A stretch of 64,000 nt of DNA from Brevibacillus fortis (GCF_003013395.1 NZ_PXZM01000036.1:124001-188000), one strand, 5' to 3'; shown: positions 25,966 to 34,531, numbered from the stretch's first letter. A program made the numbers and translations. Notes: generated by a model from the sequence alone, not told the origin.

Positions 25966-26298
25966 ATGAAAGAACTGATTCAGTTGGCAAAACTCCTGCA
26001 AGAAGCCAGTGTGTTGTTTAGCACGATTTCTGAGAAAGAGCTGGATACAAGCGATGTCACCTGGCAACAGGTCTTGATTCTTGAGCAGCTTGAAAACGGG
26101 CCAAAAACGATGGGGGACATAGGTAAGACAGTCGGTCTTTCATACAGCACAACTTCCGGGCTCATTAACCGGTTGGAGCAGGAAAACCTGGTTCGCAGGT
26201 TCCGTGACCAATCAGATCGACGAGTTGTGTGGGTGGCACTCACAGAGCGTGTGTACCAACAGCGGGACGTGAAGTGGGGAAATTCACATACCGTCTAA
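25966..26298 (+). CDS. MarR-family regulator, C-terminus apparently lost by frameshift
   Basis: A winged helix-turn-helix regulator (VTWQQVLILEQL, GKTVGLSYSTTSGLINRLEQ, RRFRDQSDRRVVWVALTER). ATG 25966 has AGGGAGG upstream. The frame stops after only 110 residues, without the C-terminal dimerisation helices. Shifting by one base near 26248-26252 keeps the frame open to the TAA at 26403, adding a helix-rich tail (SSLDISLNEMLNTIRLFHFV) and giving about 146 residues, the normal MarR length. A missing G in GTG(G)TG would explain it. So this is either a real mutation, a sequencing error, or a truncated protein. The RND gene follows immediately and is its expected target. Confidence 0.75.
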   Translation: MKELIQLAKLLQEASVLFSTISEKELDTSDVTWQQVLILEQLENGPKTMGDIGKTVGLSYSTTSGLINRLEQENLVRRFRDQSDRRVVWVALTERVYQQRDVKWGNSHTV

Positions 26299-26320
26299 AA
26301 ATGGCTTCATCCCTTGATAT

Positions 26321-26373
26321 TTCGTTAAACGAAATGTTAAATACGATTCGCCTTTTTCATTTCGTCATACGAA
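26321..26373. promoter_or_regulatory. Two identical-arm palindromes (TTCGT-N3-ACGAA) before RND pump
   Basis: TTCGTTAAACGAA at 26321-26333 and TTCGTCATACGAA at 26361-26373 share the same 5-bp arms and are spaced 40 bp start to start, roughly four helical turns. They lie 50-100 bp before the RND gene and look like operator sites, possibly for the MarR protein itself. They also fall within the alternative reading frame that would complete MarR. Confidence 0.5.
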
Positions 26374-26421
26374 CTATTACTCACAATAATTTAACAGATA
26401 TATAAAGAAGAGGTGAGTGGA

Positions 26422-29400
26422 TTGAATCTTTCTGAACTATCGATTAAACGCCCGGTCACCATGATCATGTTGACTCTGGCCATGCTCATTTTTGGTTTCG
26501 TTTCACTGCCTCGCTTGTCGATTGATCTTATGCCGGATCTGAACTTCCCGGTTGCTGTCGTGGTTACATCCGTTGACGGCGGATCTCCGAGTGAGGTAGA
26601 AAAACTGGTAACGAAACCGATTGAGGACGCACTTGCAACGGTATCCGATTTAGATAGTATACAATCGGTATCGATGGAAGGCGCTTCTCAGGTTATCCTC
26701 ATGTTTAACTGGGGGACAGACCTTGATCAGGCGACTCTCGACATGCGGGAGAAGGTAGATCAGGTTCGTGGCTCTTTGCCTGATTCAGCCAGAGCGCCAC
26801 GCGTACTGCGCATTGACCCGAACAGTACACCGATTATCGAGTTTGCGGTGACGGGTGAGCAAGACATCAACAAATTGAAAAAGATGGCAGAGGATATGAT
26901 CCAATCACGCCTGGAGCGTATTGATGGGGTCGCATCTGCTTCCATCAGCGGCGGACAAAGCCGAATCATCGATGTTACAGTCGATCCAGCCAAACTAGCT
27001 GCGTATGGACTGTCACTTGACCAAGTTCAGCAAGCTCTACAGAGCAGCAACTTGTCTGGTTCCGGAGGATCTGTACGCGAAGGTGACGCGAAGCTCAACA
27101 TCCGAGTGCAAGGTGAGTTTGCCGATATCGAACAAATCGCGCTGACACCAATTTCTGTTGGAGGGAACTCCATCAGGCTCAGCGATATTGCTGAAGTAAA
27201 AGACACGCATCAAGATGTATCGCAATTGAGTTACGTAAATGGAACACCTAGCTTGGGTATTAAAGTGACAAAAGCTTCTGGCGGAAACACCATTGAGGTA
27301 GCAGATGATGTAAAAGCTGAGCTGGAGAAAATCAAAAGCGAGCTGCCAGAAGGCGTAGAAATCATTACGACTCTGGATACATCCACCTACATCAAGGATT
27401 CCGTTTACACCACCGCTGAACATGCCCTGTTGGGTGGCGGTATCGGTATGATCTTGCTGTTCTTCTTCTTGGGCAGCTTGCGATCCATGGTAATCGCGGT
27501 CATCGTTCTTCCTGTATCGATCGTTGCCACGTTCTTGCTGATGTACATGACTGGACAGACGATCAACCTGATTTCCCTCTCAGGTTTGACACTGGGATTG
27601 GGATCATTAATTGACTTTGCGGTTGTTATGCTCGAGAATGTTTTCCGTCATCGAGAACAGGGAAAAGGCATGATGGAAGCCGCCCTGGATGGTTCCAAAG
27701 AAGTAGGTACGGCAGTTATGGCTTCGGCCTTGGCGCAAATTTGCGTATTCTTGCCGATTGCCCTCACAGAAGGTATTGCTTCTGAGTTGTTTGGACCGCT
27801 TGCATTGACGGTAGTTTACTCACATATTGCGGCGCTTGTATTCTCTATTTTGCTCGTGCCGATGCTGAGTTCGAGAATTTTGAACAAAATTCCGTCGCAT
27901 ACGCATCATGAGAACTATCGAGGAATCAATCCTGTCACTTGGTTCAACATTGGATTTAGCAAAGTAGAAAAAGGCTACCAAAGATTGTTAAAATGGGCAT
28001 TGGGCCATCGTAAAACGGTCATGATTTCTTCAGTCGTCATGATGGTGGGCTCTCTCGCATTGACTCCATTGATTGGGGCAGAGTTTATCCCAGCTATGGA
28101 CCAAGGACAAGTAAACATCTCCATTAAAATGCCAAATGGTACAGTTCTGGCTGAAACTGAAAAAGTAACCAGACAAGTAGAAGAAATTGCCAACACCGTA
28201 CCGGAGAAGAATATTGTTGCGACTTCGGTTGGTAGTAATGCATCACCAGTTGCTAGCACATTGTCATCCAATCAGGGGACGATTACCTTAATGCTTGTAG
28301 ACCTCAAGGAACGAACTCGTTCCTCCAATGAAATTGTGATGGATCTCCAGAAAAAGCTGGAACATATTGCTGGACCAGAAATTAAGGTAAGCGCACCAGC
28401 CGGTATGTCTACGGGTTCCCCAATCCAACTGAAGGTTAGTGGGGATGATCTGGCCGTATTGAAAGACATTAGTGGTATCATTAAAGGTGAAATTGAGAAG
28501 GTACCTGGTACAAGTAACGTAACAACCAGCTTGGAAGAATCCAGACAAGAGCTGGAAGTGAAGATCGATGCTGAAAAAGCGAGCTTGTACGGATTGACGA
28601 CCGGACAAATTCTCTCCAGTGTTCGCACTTCCTTCCAAGGTCAAACGGTAACGTATTATCGCACTGGCGATGATGAGATTGATGTCAACCTCAAGCTGCC
28701 GAAAGACTATCAGGAAGATATCAACTTCTTGAACAATTTGCGAATTTCCGCTCCAGGTGGAGCACAGATCGCACTGACCTCGGTTGCGACTATCAGTAAG
28801 GTAGATGTGCCGGTTTCGATTAACCGTGCCAACTCAAGCCGTGAAGTGCAAGTAACGAGTGATTTGGCAGGACGTGACCTGAGCTCTGTAACACGTGAAG
28901 TACAAGAGAAAATTTCGAAGCTGAATCTCCCGGATGGCTACAAAGTCGATTTTGGCGGGCAAAGTGAAGAGATGATGGAATCATTCAGCAGCCTTGCTCT
29001 CGCGATTGTACTGTCAGTCGTGTTGCTCTATATGGTAATGGCAGCGCAGTTTGAATCGTTCTACACCCCATTTATCATCATGTTCTCCGTGCCACCGACC
29101 GTTACAGGCGTTCTGCTTGGATTATTGGCGACAGGCACAACGATCAGCGTTGGGGTTTTGATCGGGTACATTTTGTTGATCGGTCTGGTCGTGAACAACG
29201 CGATTGTATTGATCGACTACGTGAACCAATTGCGTGCAAAAGGTATGGAGCTGTATGATGCGATCCTGCATGCTGGACCGATTCGTCTTCGTCCGATTTT
29301 GATGACGACACTCACCACCATTCTGGCGATTGGACCGCTCGCATTCTCTGGCGGTGCCGGTTCTGAGACGAACGCACCAATGGCCGTGACGGTTATTTTT

Positions 29401-29559
29401 GGTCTCGGATTCTCTACACTGATTACCCTGGTTCTGGTTCCTGTCGTTGCTTCTTGGTTTGACGATTTAGGGAAGAAGAGACGCTTGAAGAAAAAGTTGA
29501 AACTAGAAAAGAAATTAGAAAAGCAACAAAAGAAAATCAATCCCGCTTTGGAATCGTAA
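26422..29559 (+). CDS. RND efflux permease, SwrC/AcrB-like (HAE family)
   Basis: A proton-driven multidrug or lipid-like compound exporter of about 1,045 residues with 12 membrane helices. The TTG at 26422 is preferred (MNLSELSIKRPVTM is the family opening) since the GTG at 26413 lies within the AGAGGTGA ribosome site. Helix 1 is followed by a large extracytoplasmic loop (about 40-330), then helices 2-6 with the GLTLGLGSLIDFAVVMLENV block (conserved Asp of the proton relay near 400), a second large loop (about 550-870) and helices 8-12. The Lys-rich tail is cytoplasmic. In B. subtilis SwrC exports surfactin; here the substrate is unknown. The adaptor follows after 28 bp. Confidence 0.92.
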   Translation: MNLSELSIKRPVTMIMLTLAMLIFGFVSLPRLSIDLMPDLNFPVAVVVTSVDGGSPSEVEKLVTKPIEDALATVSDLDSIQSVSMEGASQVILMFNWGTDLDQATLDMREKVDQVRGSLPDSARAPRVLRIDPNSTPIIEFAVTGEQDINKLKKMAEDMIQSRLERIDGVASASISGGQSRIIDVTVDPAKLAAYGLSLDQVQQALQSSNLSGSGGSVREGDAKLNIRVQGEFADIEQIALTPISVGGNSIRLSDIAEVKDTHQDVSQLSYVNGTPSLGIKVTKASGGNTIEVADDVKAELEKIKSELPEGVEIITTLDTSTYIKDSVYTTAEHALLGGGIGMILLFFFLGSLRSMVIAVIVLPVSIVATFLLMYMTGQTINLISLSGLTLGLGSLIDFAVVMLENVFRHREQGKGMMEAALDGSKEVGTAVMASALAQICVFLPIALTEGIASELFGPLALTVVYSHIAALVFSILLVPMLSSRILNKIPSHTHHENYRGINPVTWFNIGFSKVEKGYQRLLKWALGHRKTVMISSVVMMVGSLALTPLIGAEFIPAMDQGQVNISIKMPNGTVLAETEKVTRQVEEIANTVPEKNIVATSVGSNASPVASTLSSNQGTITLMLVDLKERTRSSNEIVMDLQKKLEHIAGPEIKVSAPAGMSTGSPIQLKVSGDDLAVLKDISGIIKGEIEKVPGTSNVTTSLEESRQELEVKIDAEKASLYGLTTGQILSSVRTSFQGQTVTYYRTGDDEIDVNLKLPKDYQEDINFLNNLRISAPGGAQIALTSVATISKVDVPVSINRANSSREVQVTSDLAGRDLSSVTREVQEKISKLNLPDGYKVDFGGQSEEMMESFSSLALAIVLSVVLLYMVMAAQFESFYTPFIIMFSVPPTVTGVLLGLLATGTTISVGVLIGYILLIGLVVNNAIVLIDYVNQLRAKGMELYDAILHAGPIRLRPILMTTLTTILAIGPLAFSGGAGSETNAPMAVTVIFGLGFSTLITLVLVPVVASWFDDLGKKRRLKKKLKLEKKLEKQQKKINPALES

Positions 29560-29587
29560 GACGTTTGTGGGAAGAGGAGGGACATTC

Positions 29588-30814
29588 ATGAAACTAAGTA
29601 AAAAACCCGTCATTTTGGCATTGCTGGCCATCACGCTAGTGGCAGGTTGCTCCAGCCCGCAAGCGGAAACGCCGCCTACGGAAACTGTGGAAGCGGCAAC
29701 TCCTGTACAGGTTGAAACTGTTGCAACGGGCACAGTGGTATCAGATTCTGGTCTCACGGCAAAGCTGGCGCCGAGTGAGGAAGTACAGGTTTCCCCGAAA
29801 ATGGGTGGGAAAATTTCTGCCCTGCCAGTGAAACTGGGCCAATACGTGACAAAAGGTCAAGTATTGTTCAAGCTCGATGAAAAAGATCTGGTGAACAGTG
29901 TAAAGCAAGCAGAAGCAGCCTACAACGTATCAAAAGCTAGTTTAAACCAGGCAGGCAGCAGCTCTGATCAAGGCTTGGTCCAAGCGAAAAATAGCCTGAA
30001 GCAGGCAGAAACTGCACTTGCGGATGCAAAAGTAAACCAGCAGCGGATGCAACAGCTCTTTTCACAAGGTGCGATTTCCGCTCAGCAGATGGAACAGGCA
30101 AATTCCCAGCTGACGACGGCACAGACCTCTTATGATAACGCGCAGCAGGCAGTACAATCTGCTGGGCAAAAAACGAGTGTGCAAGTTTCCGAAGCATCTG
30201 TGCAGCAAGCACAGGTGAGTTTGCAAAATGCTCGTGAGCAATTAGCGAATGCGACTGTGACGTCTCCGATCAACGGTTATGTTTCCAGCGTAAATGGAGC
30301 AGTTGGTCAAATGGCAGGTCAGCAGCCAGTTGTGGTTGTTGTTAACACGAACCCACTCCTGGTAAAAGCGAATCTGTCAGAAGCAGATATTACAAAAGTA
30401 AAAGTAGGAACAACTGTAAAAGTAAACGTACAATCGACAGGAAAAACGATTGATGCCAAAGTAACAGCTATTAGTCCAGTAATGGATACGCAGCTCAAGG
30501 CATACCCAGTAGAGATTACGATTCCAAACCCATCCAATGAACTGAAGTCCGATATGGTCGTGAATGTATCCTTCCCATCGGTTGGGGAAAATGGAGCAAA
30601 ATCAATCGTTGTAACTCGCGGTGCAGTATTTGATCGCGACGGCAAACAGTATGTCTTCAAGCTGGAAGGTGACGTTGCAAAACAAATCGAGGTCACTACA
30701 GGGAAATCCTCCAGTGATAAGATCGAAATTTTGACAGGCTTGGCTGCCGGCGATAAGATCGTGGTAAAAGGGCAAACATTGCTCCAAGATGGCGGCAAGG
30801 TTACTATTCAGTAA
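29588..30814 (+). CDS. RND efflux adaptor (membrane fusion protein), lipoprotein
   Basis: Periplasmic-adaptor-type protein, here anchored to the outside of the single membrane as a lipoprotein: signal with lipobox LVAGC (Cys near residue 20). Then a barrel/lipoyl half (VQVSPKMGGKISALPVKLGQ), a long alpha-helical hairpin rich in Gln and Ala (about 100-215), the second lipoyl half (ATVTSPINGYVSSVNGAVGQ) and beta-barrel domains to 408. ATG 29588 has GAGGAGGG upstream; the longer frame has no signal. Gene order permease-then-adaptor is the reverse of most Gram-negative operons. No outer-membrane channel is expected or present. Confidence 0.9.
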   Translation: MKLSKKPVILALLAITLVAGCSSPQAETPPTETVEAATPVQVETVATGTVVSDSGLTAKLAPSEEVQVSPKMGGKISALPVKLGQYVTKGQVLFKLDEKDLVNSVKQAEAAYNVSKASLNQAGSSSDQGLVQAKNSLKQAETALADAKVNQQRMQQLFSQGAISAQQMEQANSQLTTAQTSYDNAQQAVQSAGQKTSVQVSEASVQQAQVSLQNAREQLANATVTSPINGYVSSVNGAVGQMAGQQPVVVVVNTNPLLVKANLSEADITKVKVGTTVKVNVQSTGKTIDAKVTAISPVMDTQLKAYPVEITIPNPSNELKSDMVVNVSFPSVGENGAKSIVVTRGAVFDRDGKQYVFKLEGDVAKQIEVTTGKSSSDKIEILTGLAAGDKIVVKGQTLLQDGGKVTIQ

Positions 30815-30833
30815 GAAAAAGAATAAGAGGGAA

Positions 30834-30860
30834 GGGGCGGAGTACATCCGCCTCTTTTTT
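30834..30860 (+). terminator. Rho-independent terminator after RND operon
   Basis: GGCGGA and TCCGCC form a 6-bp GC stem around GTACA, followed by TCT6. Confidence 0.8.
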
Positions 30861-30951
30861 GTGTACAATGAGAGTATTCGTCTCAAGCTATCGCTTGCTG
30901 TGTGCTTCCCGAGGAGACAAGACACCCTTGCCAAGACATCAGGACATTTTT

Positions 30952-31191
30952 GTCAGCTTAACGAATTTTGACCGCCGCCGGCTTGTCGATCTAGTGGAGG
31001 AGTATCGGAGAGTGCGCGCTGCTACCCGATCACTGGTAAAAGGCCTTACGGAAGAAGAGTTGAGTCGTTCAGGAGTGATTATTCAGGACAAGACAACTGC
31101 AGTTGCACTTGTCTATTTCATCCTGGGGCATGCTGCTCATCACCTACATGTATTCCGTGCAAGGTACTTGTCACATTTGTCAAAAATCTGA
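30952..31191 (+). pseudogene. DinB-family remnant (C-terminal part only)
   Basis: The frame encodes about 75 residues resembling the C-terminal half of a DinB/YfiT-like four-helix metalloprotein, including the second-half pattern LVEEYRRVRAATRSLVKGLT and the conserved GHAAHHLHVFRARYL ending, with metal-type His residues. The N-terminal half, including the first metal ligand, is missing; upstream codons in this frame look non-coding and no ribosome site is present. It is best read as a decayed gene left after a deletion. Confidence 0.6.
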
Positions 31192-31314
31192 TCTATTTTC
31201 TGAAGTGGACCAGATACATCCATCCAATTGTTGCATTTCGTGCAGAAATGTAAGACATAATCAATATTATGTAAAGTAAATTGTCACGGTTTTAAGACAA
31301 AGTGTCTTTGCTAC

Positions 31315-31343
31315 TTTTGAAGGGGGAAAAGATTCGATACAAT
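31315..31343 (+). promoter_or_regulatory. Probable sigma-A promoter of ccdA-resA
   Basis: TTTTGA (31315-31320), 17-bp spacer, TACAAT (31338-31343), 38 bp before ccdA. A small palindrome AAGACA-AAG-TGTCTT (31294-31308) lies just upstream and may be an operator. The rest of 31192-31314 shows nothing further. Confidence 0.5.
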
Positions 31344-31380
31344 GAGAGGATAGTGGATAAAATACCCACCGGAGGTACAT

Positions 31381-32091
31381 ATGACTGGCGATATTTCTGT
31401 GTTTTTGGCTTTTGCAGCAGGCTTCCTTTCGTTTATTTCCCCTTGCTGCCTGCCGCTTTATCCGTCCTTTTTGTCTTACATAACTGGGGTTACGGTAGAT
31501 GAAGTGAAGAAAGGGAGAGCGGTATTCCGCAAGCAAGCCTTTTTGCATACCTTTTTCTTCATTGTCGGGTTTTCGATCATTTTCATTGCGCTCGGGCTGT
31601 CTACATCTTGGATTGGAAGCTTGTTCACCGACCAACAGGACTTGATTCGTCAACTGGGCGGTATTCTGCTTGCTGTCATTGGATTGGTTATGCTTGGCGT
31701 GTTTAAAATGGACTGGATGATGCGTTCTTTTAAAATCGATTTAAAATCAAGGCCGTTGGGGTATACTGGGTCCATACTGGTGGGAATGACGTATGCAGCT
31801 GGATGGACACCTTGTGTGGGACCAATTCTTTCTGGCATTATCGTCATGGGTGTTTCCAATCCTTCAAGCGCCTTGGCTTACACATTGGCGTATACGCTCG
31901 GATTTGCCATCCCATTTTTTGTAATGACGTTCTTCATCAGTAAGGTGAACGCGATTGTGAAGTATTCCGACCTGTTTATGAAAATCGGGGGAGCCATCAT
32001 GATTTTGTTTGGTATTCTTCTGTATACAGATAAACTGACGGATATTACACGCGTGCTCATTCAAATGTACGGAGGCTTTACGGGATTCTAA
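31381..32091 (+). CDS. ccdA: Cytochrome c biogenesis / thiol reductase protein CcdA
   Basis: A six-helix membrane protein that carries reducing power from cytoplasmic thioredoxin to outward-facing thiol proteins. It has the CcdA landmarks: SFISPCCLPLYPSFLSYITG near residue 19-38 (the first membrane Cys-Pro site) and AAGWTPCVGPILSGI near 139-153 (the second). Length 236 is normal. ATG 31381 has GGAGG at 5 bp. ResA, a likely recipient of the electrons, is encoded 23 bp downstream, so the two form a working pair for heme-protein maturation or spore cortex formation. Confidence 0.93.
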   Translation: MTGDISVFLAFAAGFLSFISPCCLPLYPSFLSYITGVTVDEVKKGRAVFRKQAFLHTFFFIVGFSIIFIALGLSTSWIGSLFTDQQDLIRQLGGILLAVIGLVMLGVFKMDWMMRSFKIDLKSRPLGYTGSILVGMTYAAGWTPCVGPILSGIIVMGVSNPSSALAYTLAYTLGFAIPFFVMTFFISKVNAIVKYSDLFMKIGGAIMILFGILLYTDKLTDITRVLIQMYGGFTGF

Positions 32092-32114
32092 CTCAGTAGG
32101 GCAGAGGTGACAAA

Positions 32115-32648
32115 ATGAAAAAGCTGTTGCTCGCGGTGCTCGTATTATTGGGGGGCGGACTTGCTGTTTGGGAAAAGCCTCAAGAAACAGCCGCAATCGT
32201 AGCAGAGGTTCAAAAGCCGGAGGTTGGCTTTGCGGCCCCCCATTTTACACTGACCGGATTGGACCAGCAGACGTACAAGGTAGAAGGAAAAAGAGCGAAA
32301 CCATTAGTCCTAAATTTTTGGGCTTCCTGGTGTGGTCCATGCAAGCTGGAGGCGCCTGATTTACAAAAAGTCTACGAAAAATATGGCGGACAGGTTGATC
32401 TGTATGGCGTGAACGTCATGAGCAATGACAGCCCGGAAGCGGCAATGGCCTTTGTCACCAACTACAAGCTGACATTTCCGATACCGATGGACGTAGCTGG
32501 AACCGTGTCGAATCGTTATAAGGTGATGGCATTCCCAACTACTTACTTGATTGACGCGGATGGGATCGTAAGAAAGAAGATAATCGGCATGATCGATGCC
32601 TCTACACTGGAGCTGGAACTGCGCCAGTTGCTAAATCCAAAACAATAG
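32115..32648 (+). CDS. resA: Membrane-anchored thiol-disulfide oxidoreductase ResA
   Basis: An extracytoplasmic thioredoxin-fold protein that reduces apocytochrome c before heme attachment. N-terminal signal anchor (KKLLLAVLVLLGGGLAVW), the family linker VGFAAPHFTLTGLDQQTY, active site FWASWCGPCKLEAPDL (Cys near 74 and 77) and the cis-Pro segment VMAFPTTYLID. Length 177 is typical. It follows ccdA in an operon that ends at the terminator at 32661. The ResB/ResC partners are not in the window. Confidence 0.92.
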   Translation: MKKLLLAVLVLLGGGLAVWEKPQETAAIVAEVQKPEVGFAAPHFTLTGLDQQTYKVEGKRAKPLVLNFWASWCGPCKLEAPDLQKVYEKYGGQVDLYGVNVMSNDSPEAAMAFVTNYKLTFPIPMDVAGTVSNRYKVMAFPTTYLIDADGIVRKKIIGMIDASTLELELRQLLNPKQ

Positions 32649-32660
32649 TGAAGACTCATG

Positions 32661-32693
32661 AGTCGCTGGGAAATACCCCCGGCGGCTTTTTCT
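32661..32693 (+). terminator. Rho-independent terminator after resA
   Basis: AGTCGCTGGG pairs with CCCGGCGGCT (with two G-T wobbles) around a 7-base loop and is followed by T5. Confidence 0.65.
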
Positions 32694-32817
32694 ATTTGTT
32701 GACACGCATGACAAGGCCCATTTGCAGGTGAATATCTTGATTTTGTATGTTTGCCTAAAGAGCGGGGTTGTTCTCCTTCATAGACTGGAGTGATCCAGGG
32801 CAGAGGGAGGAAAACGG

Positions 32818-33015
32818 ATGGCCAAGGGTAAAAAGATAAAGAAGAAGAATACGAAACAGCACCCCAATCAAGTACAGCTGAAAATCGTAACGTCCCATAC
32901 ATGCCAAGTATGCAAAAAGCAATGTGCACGAGGGTTGGCATATCTGGAACAGATGTCCCAGCCCGGCGCGATCGGCTTTGGTGTACCATGCATCCTCACT
33001 AAGCAGAAGCCATAG
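32818..33015 (+). CDS. Small basic Cys-containing protein
   Basis: A 65-residue protein with a Lys-rich front (MAKGKKIKKKNTKQ) and four cysteines, CQVCKKQC plus a later single Cys (GVPC), that could bind one zinc ion. ATG 32818 follows GGGAGGA. It lies alone between two terminators, which supports a real gene. A ribosome- or nucleic-acid-binding role would fit the charge, but no family is recognised. Confidence 0.65.
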   Translation: MAKGKKIKKKNTKQHPNQVQLKIVTSHTCQVCKKQCARGLAYLEQMSQPGAIGFGVPCILTKQKP

Positions 33016-33051
33016 TCCGTTCTTTTCCGTGTGCAGGTGTCGGTTCACGAG

Positions 33052-33093
33052 AGATAGTCCCTTCACTTTCATTCAGAAGGGATTATCTTTTTT
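33052..33093 (+). terminator. Rho-independent terminator
   Basis: AGATAGTCCCTT pairs with AAGGGATTATCT (12 bp, one G-T wobble) around a 13-base loop, followed by T6. Confidence 0.82.
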
Positions 33094-33119
33094 GGCGTAA
33101 AAAGCGAGGAAAAGCAGAT

Positions 33120-33553
33120 TTGCATGTAGAAGTGAGAGCTATTGAGAAGAAATCGGAGGGGGAATTGCCTCTTCGTGAAGCAAAGGCTATGGTAGAGCTG
33201 TTAGCCCAATTTCATCGCCAATTTGATCCGCTCCCACCTGTTGAGGACGTTCCAATGCTCTCGCCTTCCGAAGCGATTGCGGATTCCCGAGGGTTATTGA
33301 GTCAGTATCCAAGCTGGCAGGTTTTATTGCCGTGTATTATACTGAAGGGACTGATGAAGGCAAGCGGAAGGAGTGGAAATACATGCGTCCGTTACAAATA
33401 TCACCTGATACGGCTGTCAAGCTGGCTGAAGCACTTCAGGTACCTTTAGAGCGCCTTATGCACATGCCACAGCATATTTTGTTGCAAAAAATGATGGAGT
33501 TGGCAAAGCAAGAGAAAGAAGCGAGTGAAGCAGAGACTGAAAAGCAAGACTAG
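33120..33553 (+). pseudogene. Frameshifted hypothetical gene
   Basis: The 5' part (TTG 33120, GAGGAAA upstream) reads MHVEVRAIEKKSEGELPLRE to about SQYPSWQ at 33320, then continues into unlikely sequence (ILKGLMKASGRSGNTC). The -1 frame from the same point reads GFIAVYYTEGTDEGKRKEWK and on to a helical C-terminus (AEALQVPLERLMHMPQHILL) ending at 33553. Joining them gives one coherent protein of about 145 residues. One base appears to be missing in the CAGGTTTTAT stretch near 33318-33326. The site is not a classical slippery heptamer, so a mutation or sequencing error is more likely than programmed shifting. Family unknown. Confidence 0.6.
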
Positions 33554-33580
33554 ATTCTTTACACACGAGGAGGAGAAAAG

Positions 33581-34147
33581 ATGGGGGCAAACGTAGCACA
33601 TAAATTCCGTACGGGGCTCAAGCCACAAGCGTTCGTGGAAAGCATGACAAAAAATCAGGATACATACCAAAACTGGTCGGATGCATTTTCATGGGAGGAT
33701 GAACAAGACCGTGCGTTTTTTGCCTCTCTCCAGCATCGCGATGACCTCAGATGCTTGATTTTGGCAGCGGACTGGTGTGGCGACGTCGTTCGCAACTTGC
33801 CAGTTGTATTGCATGCCCTGAAAGAAACAGACATGCCAGTCGAAATTATGGTGATGGAAGAACACCTCGATCTCATGGATGAGTTTCTCACAATGGGCGG
33901 TCGGGCGATCCCTGTCGTTATCTTTGCGGACACTGGTGGACATGTTCTGATCAAATGGGGACCGAGACCCAAGCATGTCCAAGCTGTCATGACAGCATTT
34001 AAGCAGCAAAACCCAGATCGAAATGCCCCAGATTATGAAGACAAGATCAAAGTGGCGCGTTCCGAAATGCTTGAGCAGTATGGAGAAGGCACTGCCTACC
34101 AGCAAGTGATTGTCAAAGAACTGAGAGAGCTGCTTTCCTCGATCTAA
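33581..34147 (+). CDS. Thioredoxin-like protein with single active-site Cys
   Basis: A 188-residue cytoplasmic thioredoxin-fold protein of the Thioredoxin_9 type: LILAADWCGDVVRNLPVVL near residue 62-80 and the cis-Pro GGRAIPVVIFAD near 108-119. Related proteins normally have WCGDC or WCPDC; here the second Cys is Val, so it cannot run a two-Cys disulfide exchange and may act by a mono-thiol mechanism or as a binding protein. ATG 33581 has GAGGAG upstream. It is followed by a terminator. Function unknown. Confidence 0.72.
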   Translation: MGANVAHKFRTGLKPQAFVESMTKNQDTYQNWSDAFSWEDEQDRAFFASLQHRDDLRCLILAADWCGDVVRNLPVVLHALKETDMPVEIMVMEEHLDLMDEFLTMGGRAIPVVIFADTGGHVLIKWGPRPKHVQAVMTAFKQQNPDRNAPDYEDKIKVARSEMLEQYGEGTAYQQVIVKELRELLSSI

Positions 34148-34165
34148 TTCATCACACCAATAACA

Positions 34166-34193
34166 GGGCGGAGTCACGGCTCCGTCCATTTTC
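34166..34193 (+). terminator. Rho-independent terminator
   Basis: GGGCGGAG pairs with CTCCGTCC (one G-T wobble) around TCACGG, followed by ATTTTC. Confidence 0.75.
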
Positions 34194-34213
34194 ATGCAGA
34201 AGGGCTGAATTAC

Positions 34214-34531
34214 ATGTATTACTACGGAAATGAAACGATTATGTCCTTGGAGCAGGTGCTTCGCTTAAAAGCATCGGAAGTTCGAATTCTGGAGTGGGTA
34301 CGTACCTACGAGTTTTTAGAAAACAATTATGGGATAGATGAAGCAGTTCCGTACTTCTTGGAGATAAAATGCGAAGAAGAGCAAGTGAAGATTCGCAAAA
34401 ACCGCATTCTAGACTTCCCGGAATACACCTGTGAGGGAGAAGCAACATTTCAAGAGGTGGACGAAGCACTGCGTGTCTTTCACGAGTGGGCACAGGAAAT
34501 CTTGGTAAAAAAAGAGAGTCAGTCCAAATAA
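34214..34531 (+). CDS. Hypothetical protein
   Basis: A 105-residue acidic protein (ATG 34214, GAAGGG upstream). It opens MYYYGNETIMSLEQVLRLKA and is mostly alternating helix and strand, with a Glu-rich middle (IKCEEEQVKIRKNRI). No motif or family recognised. It lies between a terminator and the tRNA promoter. Confidence 0.55.
   Translation: MYYYGNETIMSLEQVLRLKASEVRILEWVRTYEFLENNYGIDEAVPYFLEIKCEEEQVKIRKNRILDFPEYTCEGEATFQEVDEALRVFHEWAQEILVKKESQSK

Noticed and set aside
30859..31191. The whole 110-residue frame as an intact gene
   Set aside because: The first ~30 codons (MCTMRVFVSSYRLLCASRGD) overlap the terminator tail and look non-coding; only the C-terminal part has DinB features.
33318..33332. 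Programmed -1 frameshift in the split gene
   Set aside because: The sequence CAGGTTTTAT is not an X-XXY-YYZ slippery heptamer in the correct frame and no strong downstream hairpin or pseudoknot was seen.
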